From Coemansia sp. RSA 1804 (taxonomy: Eukaryota; Kickxellomycota; Kickxellomycetes; Kickxellales; Kickxellaceae), in NCBI GenBank assembly GCA_027578815.1, contig JANBTH010000409.1, forward strand, positions 1-17,912: a stretch of 17,912 nucleotides of DNA. The letters are read 5' to 3'. Every line of letters starts with the position of its first letter. Within the stretch, counting starts at the first letter, position 1. The position numbers and the translations under genes are program-made. Below, one piece after another: positions 10,301 to 17,912 of this stretch. The notes under the pieces were generated by a model. It was not told the origin of the DNA. It searched no databases and worked only from the letters and a program-made list of their open reading frames with translations.

Positions 10301-13300
10301 GTTGACAAGCCTGTTATTCATCATGCCACTAGCGAGAACCGCCTGCACAGCCCGAGTTGGCGAAATGCGCGGATGAAGCGGGAATATGTGTGTGAACTGT
10401 TCTTCGCATGAATAGAATTCTGGATGGTCCGGAATGTATGGCTTGAGTATCGACGCAATGTTGAATGGATTCTTGGATAGCGACTGGCCATGATTGTAAT
10501 CGTCTGCTCCGCCGGCAGATGCACCAGCAGATAAGTAACCATCCTGATAGATCGAACCGCCTCCCATCCGCGCCTCGATATCGCCATCTGTGTTGTGCAC
10601 ACCCAAACCATGGTTGTCATGCGGGCCCTTTCTTGTGTTTACTTGCAAGCTATCGCTACGCACAGTGTATGACTCCAGAGACTGACCAGTAATACGTGTG
10701 GCTCCGGCTCTAGAAAGTATGCCAATATGAGAAGAGTCTGGCGGAACAAGCAAATCAGGGAACCTGTGCGAATCGGCCATTTCCTCAAGTAACAGTCGCG
10801 TGTTTGCTGCTTTCAATGCAACCATCAAGCGCTGCCGGGTCACTGCTAGAACGTTGTCGGCTGCTTCACTAGTGACTATCGAGTAGTTATGCGTCAATAT
10901 GCGAACACCGTCTAGCTTGGAAGTAGGCTTTATAAGGAACCACGATGGAATCGCATCAGTGAGGTCATTTGTGCTTGATCCCTTATTCTCGATGAAGTTG
11001 GTGTTGCTTTCATTAAGAGCTACAGAACCGCCCTGAGCATCACTCTTTGCGCGTGCTCTGATACGATCACCAGCCTCCATCCGAGCAGAGCGGCTGCGCA
11101 CATCACGCGCGTATACAACGCCGCCCAGGGACTCTAACCTGCCAAGAGGGTAGCTGGTGTGGAAGCCCTCTTGCTTCAGCAGCTCGGTCATTACGAGGCG
11201 GACTGCTTGGCTGCGTTTCGATGCCTCCGGCATATCAATGACAAAGCTCAAGTCAAGCTTGTTTTGTGAAAACTCAAAGCGATCCAAGGGAACGTCGTCG
11301 TCCACAGTGGTGGCAATTGTATGCCATACCTGATTAAGCAATGCCACGGTGACTGGTTTGATGTCGCGTAGTGCATACAATGTCTCCTGGGCAATGAAGC
11401 GAACAAATTTGCGGTGACAATGGCGCACAAGCTCCAACTGATCATGCGGGAGGCCTTTCAGCATAGCCATCTGTGCGTTGATGTGTTGCTTGGCAACAAT
11501 AGAAGAAGGGAGCTGATCAGCGCCAATGCTAGAAACGCCATCCATGGACACAATCGTCACTGGATCAAAGGACTCTTGGACAAGCGATGAAAGAGACATT
11601 GTGTTTTGGAATGACTGATGTGGCCTGGTTTCCAGCTCATGCTTGTCCGGTTTTGACTGGAATAACTTTGCCTTATCGTCTGCTGACACTTCGATATCCG
11701 AGCCAGTCGGGCTGCTCTTACTCGACTCCTCGTTAGGAAGATACATGCAGTTTATATGCAATATAACACGCACATCCTTCAAGGGTTCAAAATGATCGGT
11801 GGGCGGACGCCATGGGATGCCCGCCTGCTCGCACAGAAGCTCCAATGAAAGCGGTAGATTATCGATAGGCATATTGAGTCGCTTCTCATGTCCAATGTCA
11901 CCATCAAGCACCTCAACTGAGCATTGGAGATTGACAAAAAGCGGATTATGTGCAAGTTGCAAGCACACTTCAAGTTCGCAGCGTTTGTCGGGTGTGGTCT
12001 TACAATAGTAATACCGTCCCTGCGACGGATCGACGTCAACTGGAAGTGGTGTAAACGATTCGCACAAAAGGTGCATAAACTTTTCTTGCAAACTCTGCTG
12101 ATCCGCAGCCTGCCATTGAATGTCGCGGCTGATCCTTGCTACATCTTGGCTGTGCAGAAACGCAGTAATGTCGACATCAATGGACTGCTTCTTCCAGAGC
12201 GTTGACTGTTGGCACGAAATCAGGTCCAGCTCCGACACCCTGCGCTTGAGAAGCAGTGCCAAGTATATTGTCTGCAAGTTAGCCTCCGAATACATACGCT
12301 CCAATGATTTAATCTCTTCTAACGCATAGTCTGTGAACGGAATCGGCACGTCGTTTTGGCCAACAAATCCCTGGAAGCAATCACCAAGTACCTTTGTACT
12401 GTTGGTATGAATCTTAAGCGGCCGAAGATTGAGCTTGGTTTTAAATGCTAATTGGTAAAGAGGATCCATTGACCGCACCTTTCGCCGCATCTCGGATTGA
12501 TCCATGCTACATTCCATCACCAGCGTATAGGAGTTTATAGAAGTGGAACTGGCTCCTTCCGTAATTGGTGCCTGGTTCCCCAAAATCGACTGTTTCAGCG
12601 CCGGCGTAAATACGGGTGGGCTTACTGGCTCAGAGTCTTGTCGCTTGTGACCGGCCGTTTCATTTGTCTTGGGCGATGAAGAGCTCTTCTTATCAGACGT
12701 TTGGAAGGCACTGCCACTAACAGACCTATCGGTTTCATCCTTCTCTGCGTCTGATCGATCTGACTCACTACCAACTGTCGTCTGCTGCATTGAATCGTTG
12801 CCATAGTCCTGCTGAAGCTGGCGGTTGGGCGCGGAAAGAGCAACATTGGGCAAAATCACCATCAAGAAAGAAGTGCTGTTCGGGAGGCGGAAAACAAACC
12901 ATTTATCCATGTAGAGATGTTCGTCGAGGCCGTTGGGAATACCAGTAGCCTGGCGCATATTAGGAATATGCTCTGCCATCTCTCCCACAATGCTACTCGC
13001 AAAACGCAACTTGTTAAAGTTTTCGGCATTCACGCTTATTGCATCACAGTGACTGAACAGTGCAAACTCGAGGAAGCACCGGTGAGCAACCGTTGTAAAT
13101 TCGCCTGTTGTCATCCACTTTGTCGTCAGCTTGTTGAAAAACAGCTTGCGAGGATGGCCAGGGTTGATTGCCGCCAGGATAAACGGGTTGTACTCGTTCA
13201 AGCGATACTTTTCGATAAATGGGTCGTATTTTCCCTCATCATTCTTGTCAAAGAGCGTGAGCATGAATCTCTCTAACAGTATTGCGCGTCGTTCTCCATA

Positions 13301-16300
13301 TCTAGTGCCTAGATGGACAATCCTAAGTTTCCTTTGCTCCACTAAACTACGCGTGTCGTTTCGATCGTGCGTTTTGTAGTATTCGGTGGCCTTAAACTTC
13401 TCAGTGATGTTTCCATCGGCATCGAGCATTTGGATCTCTAGATCTTCGTCCGGATCAGGCTCCCGTGTTATCTCGAATGTTGGATCATCAACAATAATAT
13501 TGTCCGGTCCGTCCGGATGGGTCCATAGTGCATAGTCGGGTGATATTTCCGGAAGTTGGAGCATACGAAGAGCAATCCGACTAGAGTTGACTACAGCCAT
13601 AATGGAAAACATATTCATCCGTCTGCTATGGAACTCGGCAATATTAGGTACCTTGAGCTGGAAGCATCGCTCTGGCTGAAGGATCTGTTGAAATGTTCCC
13701 AGCGGCGCAAGAAGACGGAAGTCATCCTCAAAAAGCATGCGAATAAAACGCGCAGACCATGGCTCTATCCATGTTCTGGCAGTAACCGACGATTGCTTCA
13801 TGTCCACAATGATCTGGTACTGACATGCCAACAACAGCTCTTCGGCATCATATCCCTCCCGCTCGTGGAAAAAAGTGATACAGCTGTCATACTTTGACGC
13901 ATCTGGCCCATGCATCAGCCCTGTGCTTTCTCCTTTAGCGTTCAGCAATGTAAAGTCCTGTCCAAGGCGCTGGTACCCCAATGTCAGTGCTAAACGATGA
14001 AGCGCCTGACGGACAATCTCGCTATCTGACCCTTCGCCGCTCAGATCTTCATATCTACCCTCGCGTGCAAGATATGACCAGCGCCATTCAACGACATACG
14101 TATGCAAATCTCCAATGTCACGCGTGCTTAGCAAGTTTGAAGGCATCTTTTCTGCAATATCAAGATCCATAGGTAAAAGATGCAGCGGTCTGGTAGCACG
14201 GACGACAGATTCGCGGTTGGGATCACGGTAGCTGGGGCGGAAAGAGTCACTGAATGTAGGCAAGCAGTCCATGACAATCTTGCGAGCGTCAACAGTACCG
14301 TTATAGAGATAAAAGGACACTCGTAGAATCCAATTAGTAGACATTTCCCAGCGGACAATAATGAAGGCGGGACTCTGGTGCGATTGTCTAAATGTATTCC
14401 GCAAAAATACAACTGACAGTGTTTGGTCGCCAAGCAGAGCCCACGTACCAGCTTGACACACATGTGCTCGAAACTCGTTCATGACGCGCTGTCCCTGTTT
14501 TGCTGCTTCTGTAAAGTTTATGCCATCAAAGTACGACGAAATAAGGTCAGCATCGATAAACATTGATGTTACATGTGAGAAGTTTGCCAGAGATTTAAAG
14601 TCCCCGTCGTTCCTCGAAAGCTGAACAAGAGTGTCGTAAATGCGGTAGTGCTCAGTGCCCCAGTCGGCGAAACTCATAAAAACGCTTAGATCTATCTCTT
14701 CGGTAAAGACACGGCTGGCTAACGGAATTGTTCCGTTGTTTGTAGGCAAGGAACTAGGTTTGGTAGCAATGGCAGGCGGGACAAAAACAGGAGGCTGATC
14801 CTTGTGCTGGTTGACTAATGCACCAGGATCTATTGAGTAGATTTGCCGCAGATGCTTGTCCTTGTCGTCAATAGACTTTAGAAAATCGTGAAGCATCGCC
14901 ACCTTTAGAAATATACCCCCCTTGCTTTTGTCATTGTAATCAGACCGCAGAAACACCAGCGTAAACATATTGTATGCACGAATCATAATCTCAACCATGT
15001 TCGGACTGCGCTGACTACGATCGTCCAGCGATGAAACATGCTCCTCATATTCCTCGCTGGCAGATCCAGAATCCAGGCCCTGTCCAGATCCTGATCTCGA
15101 CACTGGCCCTGATATTTGAACACCACCTACATGACCACTCTTCCCGGCGCTCCTTTGTGCGCTGTCAAAGGCCACATTGTGAACATTCTTGATGCGGTAG
15201 ATTACTGTCACGTTAGGATGCCAAACAAGCTCCAAGTTAATGTCCACACGCTCAACCAATCCATCCCTGTCAAACTTTGATACCTGGATGCTACGGATTG
15301 AAAACCCCTCGTTCATCCTCGCTTCTATCAGCGCGCCCATATTAATCGGTATATTGTAGTCGGTGTACCGAGCAGTCACTGTTTCCACGCTTGGCGGTCT
15401 GCTTTCTGGACACCAGGGAAATTTGGGATCTCCGTTTTGTGTTGTCTGCAGGCCGCAATCCTTGTTAATATTCAGCCTTTCGCGTGGAAGATCGCCTGGC
15501 CGCCGGCCTCCATAAAACACATGGTCATATCTATGGCGAACGGGCGTTCTAGCAATTCGGGTCTCTCTAATGAGCATAACCTGATGGTAGAAATTGGCTT
15601 GATGTGGAAGCACCGTATCCGGGCAATCACTGGCATAGATAAATCGACCATTCAATGACGCTGCCATGTAAAACAGAAGCTCGCTGTCGCTCACATAGCC
15701 AAACGTGGTCTCCGGTGTATATCCACCGCATGAGCCAACCTGGACAAACGTACAGCGAGTATTTCGCCGAACCAACGAGCTTGTGATCTCCTGCACTTTG
15801 GAGATCGCAAAGTGTGATTTTGCAACGCCATCCGTAAGGTAGACAAATGCAGGCGAGCACACCTCAGGCATTATCTTTAGAAAATAGTCTGCAATCTGTA
15901 GCGCATGCACAAGTGGTGCATCAGGGTCGTAGGTGAATGTAAAGGTGTCACCTGGTCGAGGAGCCTTGCCAGAGGCGCCGAACGTCTCAAACGATTGTCC
16001 AGTTTGGCCTTTACGTCCATGACGAGAGCGCTTGGATCGTTGTTTGGAATCCACAACGCTTGGCTCTGGCGGAATATCAAGAGGTATTGGCGGCTGTGGA
16101 GGTGGGAAACTTCCGAGAGAGTCAGTTATTTCGCACTCGTAATTGAACAGAAAATTCCGAATTGTCTTTATGAATCCTGGTATTCCTTCAACGGTCACCA
16201 TATGGGCGTGAGCTAACGTGCGGCAGAACGGAAGCTTTTTGCGGTTTTCCTCAATTGGATATGACCCCGCCGGTCGTGGACAATAACCAACCACGCTGGC

Positions 16301-17121
16301 ACATATATGTGGCTCGACCTAGGCAGAACATACGCAAAAGAAGATAACAGCAATAAAAGTTAATTAGCAGATAGATTATATACACAAATAACCGAACCAT
16401 GAATAATCAAAGATTATGTTTTTTTGGTTTGATTGACATCTGTGAGGATTTGTAGTTCTTTATAGCTGGGCAAGTAACTTACTGTGTAGTCTGGAAGCCC
16501 AGTGATTGAACGGACAGAAAACGGCTGTACCATGCCCATGAGGCACTTTTCAAGCGTCTCAAGAGCTGTGTGGATATACGTGTTGTTTGTGTTTGGATCC
16601 AGCGAGTACATGCTCTGGCTGATATCGATAATGAAGAAAACATTATACTCGTTGTCCAGCTTCCAGAAAACGGTGTCTTCCGTAAAGGTGTACCTCCTGT
16701 CAAGGCTCTCCTCCAGCAATGAAATGTCGTCGACCGGAGTATTTAGCATAGAGTGGTTTGATTTTTTCTCTAGCCTATGTGATGCTCCGCGACTCTGCTT
16801 TTGGCTGTAGGGAAACGAATTTCGTGCTTCCGCGCTGCTTAAAGAGTTACTTCCTGCACCCCCGATTGATCCGTTTGGAGCAGAATCCGCAACAACGTCA
16901 ATTATGTGGTAGTATGGATTATCCATGTCCTTGAATGCTAGTGGCACATGAAGATTGTTCAGCAACCACAGGGCGTGGTCGGCATTGCGTTCGTGAACCT
17001 CTTCTTTGGTTGCCATTACCACAGCACGGGCGACATTTACAGGAGAAGGGGAAGGTGGAGCAAAGGGACCAGATACGCTGCTCCCACCATGGCTGGTGTC
17101 TGTCTGCTTTCTATCGCTCAT
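1352..17121 (-). CDS. SZT2: SZT2-like protein (KICSTOR complex scaffold homologue), two exons: 16483-17121 and 1352-16318
   Basis: Joining exon 1 (213 codons) to exon 2 (4,988 codons plus TAA at 1352-1354) gives about 5,201 residues; human SZT2 has about 3,430. The start is set by an in-frame TGA directly before the ATG at 17121. Matches to animal SZT2, in order: an N-terminal helix with A-L-W-L-L-N-N-L-H (residues about 50-58); a von Willebrand A-like domain with DxSxS (Asp166, Ser168, Ser170), a C-L-M-G-M-V-Q-P-F helix, L-T-D-G near 374 and F-G-Y-V-x-x-x-E-L near 418; E-G-F-S-I-R-S near 549; D-I-T-A-F-L near 1595; E-K-F-M then a Y-Y-Y-C motif near 1625-1647; and P-L-F-V-N-L-Q-C-S-V near 1675. 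In animals SZT2 is the large scaffold of KICSTOR, which recruits GATOR1 to lysosomes and restrains mTORC1 when nutrients are low. Long polar, probably disordered inserts (about 1390-1453, 2253-2510, 2747-2877, 3187-3333, 4060-4587, 4953-5093) explain the size. Orthology is well supported; function in this organism is inferred. Confidence 0.92.
3799..3862 (-). repeat. His/Arg-rich low-complexity run in the SZT2-like protein
   Basis: A degenerate trinucleotide-like stretch, dominated by CAC/CAT/CGC/CGT codons on the minus strand, encodes about 20 residues that are nearly all His or Arg. They fall at about residues 4366-4387 of the joined protein. The run lies in the largest disordered insert (about residues 4060-4587) and is flanked by charged Lys/Glu/Asp-rich and Ser/Gln-rich sequence. 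It resembles slippage-generated low complexity. A basic run of this kind could bind acidic lipid, nucleic acid or metal, but nothing in the sequence decides between these. Confidence 0.8.
16319..16482 (-). other. Spliceosomal intron of the SZT2-like gene (164 bp, phase 0)
   Basis: On the minus strand the donor is ACA|GTAAGT (intron begins at 16482) and the acceptor is TTCTGCCTAG|GTC (intron ends at 16319). A CTAAT branch-point-like motif lies at 16363-16367, about 45 nt before the acceptor. Reading through the intron gives a stop after 22 codons on the exon 1 side. In the exon 2 frame a TAG spans the acceptor at 16319-16321. Removing the intron joins two complete codons, and the resulting junction, ...PDYT|VEPHICAS..., continues the alignment with the corresponding strand of animal SZT2. 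The intron lies inside the von Willebrand A-like domain. Confidence 0.9.
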
Positions 17122-17620
17122 TCAGAAAACAGTGTCAAGGTGTATTTCTCCAAAACGCGCTGAAAGATGCGACAGCAACGGCACTGTCCAAGAATTTTAT
17201 GAGGTTTCTTTTCCTGGTCGGGATTATATCCTAATTGCGTCTCTGCTTTGCGCTGTGACTTTTTATGAAGCGGATTTGATAGAATAGAGATTGATGATTG
17301 CAACCTGGAAGATAAAAGCGCAATGTAGAACACCCCTGAAGAAAAGCTGTTTTATTTTCAAGTGCGAGGTTTTGCAAATTGGTGGAGGATAGAATAGAAG
17401 GCAAAAGTAAAAATAAAAAATAAACAAGCTGCAAACAAGAAAAAGGGCATCTTCAAGAGTTGATCTGTTTGTGCATTTTTGCCATCATGCCGCTTTTTGG
17501 TTGATCACACGTTGACAAAGCGAAAATATATACTTGTGTGCAAAATTATTATTTTGCATTCCAAAGGAGGGTGGATTTGTATTAGTCGGAGTGTTCGGGT
17601 GTTTGAACTTTTGCTTTACC
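17122..17620. promoter_or_regulatory. Gene-free upstream region of the SZT2-like gene, possibly a bidirectional promoter
   Basis: No convincing coding sequence is visible here. On the minus strand a TATAAT-like hexamer at 17223-17228 lies about 100 nt before the SZT2-like ATG. On the plus strand an AAAATATATAC element at 17523-17533 lies about 90 nt before the ATG at 17621. An A-rich stretch on the + strand spans roughly 17397-17455. If the right-hand gene is real, this is a divergent promoter region of about 500 bp. The motifs are weak, and transcription starts cannot be located from sequence alone. Confidence 0.35.
17523..17533 (+). promoter_or_regulatory. TATA-like element for a possible rightward gene
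   Basis: The sequence AAAATATATAC stands out in otherwise mixed sequence. It lies about 90 nt upstream of the ATG at 17621, whose context is TTTACCATGAAA with a purine-free -3 position. It is called only as a candidate because A/T-rich motifs are common in this intergenic stretch. Confidence 0.25.
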
Positions 17621-17624
17621 ATGA

Positions 17625-17912
17625 AAAGCCTGCGGAAGAATAGTCAGAATCCTGAGCGTTTTCAGCGCAGCACGACTTCTTTATCTTCTTCAGCTTTTTT
17701 CAGCTACTGGTTCTTTGCCATCAGCCGCCGCAACCACCAGAAACAGTGTGCATCCAACCAAGCAGACCAGAGCAGGCGGAACAAAAGGCAGTGGACATGT
17801 AGAGAGAGGTGCCTTCATTATTTCTCAACCTGAAAACACACAGAAACGTGCATGCACAACAACGTCACCCATCAAACCAACTCAGAAGGCTAGATCCAAC
17901 CATGTGATCATG
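17625..17912 (+). CDS. Possible 5' part of an unidentified rightward gene, cut by the window edge
   Basis: One frame stays open for 96 codons from 17625 to the window end. Its translation from about 17704 is rich in Ser, Thr, Ala, Lys and Arg, like a disordered N-terminal region. It has no in-frame ATG before the last three bases. A pyrimidine tract ending in TTTTTTCAG (acceptor after 17703) would allow an intron. An ATG at 17621 in another frame could be joined in phase through weak donors at 17643 or 17658, giving introns of 61 or 46 nt. The 17621 frame read without splicing gives a 70-residue peptide ending at 17833. I recognise no family. It may be a real gene start or chance open sequence. 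Confidence 0.3.

Noticed and set aside
16292..16294. GTG as translation start of the giant ORF
   Set aside because: Homology continues upstream of this codon to the splice acceptor at 16319, and GTG starts are not expected in a eukaryotic nuclear gene. It is an internal Val codon.
16414..17121. Independent 235-aa gene upstream of the giant ORF
   Set aside because: Its last 22 codons lie beyond a GTAAGT donor, its body matches the N-terminus of SZT2, and splicing joins it in phase to the large exon. It is exon 1, not a separate gene.
17122..17620. tRNA or other structured RNA gene upstream of SZT2
   Set aside because: I found no cloverleaf-like arms, no B-box-like GGTTCGAATCC motif and no clear long hairpin.
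17534..17833. 99-codon open frame at the right edge beginning at a TTG
   Set aside because: TTG is not a credible start here and the hydrophobic/basic translation shows no family. The more protein-like composition is in a different frame, so I list only that one, at low confidence.
1..17912. Mobile element, defence system or biosynthetic cluster
   Set aside because: There are no terminal repeats, transposase or reverse-transcriptase motifs, CRISPR repeats or cluster-type enzymes. Nearly all the sequence is accounted for by two conserved eukaryotic genes.

Overview
This window looks like nuclear DNA of a eukaryote, most likely an early-diverging (zoopagomycotan, possibly Kickxellomycotina) fungus. 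The reasons are a compact layout with a 172-bp convergent gap, a spliceosomal intron with a GTAAGT donor and a TAG acceptor, roughly balanced base composition, Ser/Gln/His-rich low-complexity inserts, and gene families that occur in eukaryotes. The lineage is an inference from style; no sequence search was possible. There is no bacterial operon, tRNA, rRNA, CRISPR array or recognisable transposon.

Layout, left to right. (1) Positions 1-1179, + strand: the 3' part of a NIPA-type (DUF803/SLC57) membrane transporter gene, cut by the window edge. It carries a large His/Gln-rich insert and an acidic dileucine sorting-like motif in one loop. (2) Positions 1180-1351: a short A/T-rich gap between convergent genes. 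(3) Positions 1352-17121, - strand: one giant gene of about 5,200 codons. It encodes a homologue of SZT2, the large scaffold of the KICSTOR complex that in animals brings GATOR1 to the lysosome and restrains mTORC1. Its N-terminus lies in a separate 213-codon exon (16483-17121), joined to a nearly 15-kb exon (1352-16318) across a 164-bp phase-0 intron (16319-16482). (4) Positions 17122-17620: gene-free sequence upstream of SZT2, possibly a shared promoter region. (5) From about 17625 to the right edge: an open frame with an acceptor-like site that may be the 5' part of a rightward gene. This last call is weak.

The main result is the reassembled SZT2-type gene. Read naively it would be split into a 235-aa orphan and a 4,980-aa ORF with a false GTG start. 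Joined, the N-terminus matches animal SZT2 in order and spacing: a conserved N-terminal helix, a DxSxS (MIDAS-like) motif, then a TDG motif in a von Willebrand A-like domain. The central conserved blocks are separated by long disordered inserts that account for the unusual size. Both firm genes plausibly act at the vacuole/lysosome or endosomal membrane, but adjacency alone does not show that they work together.
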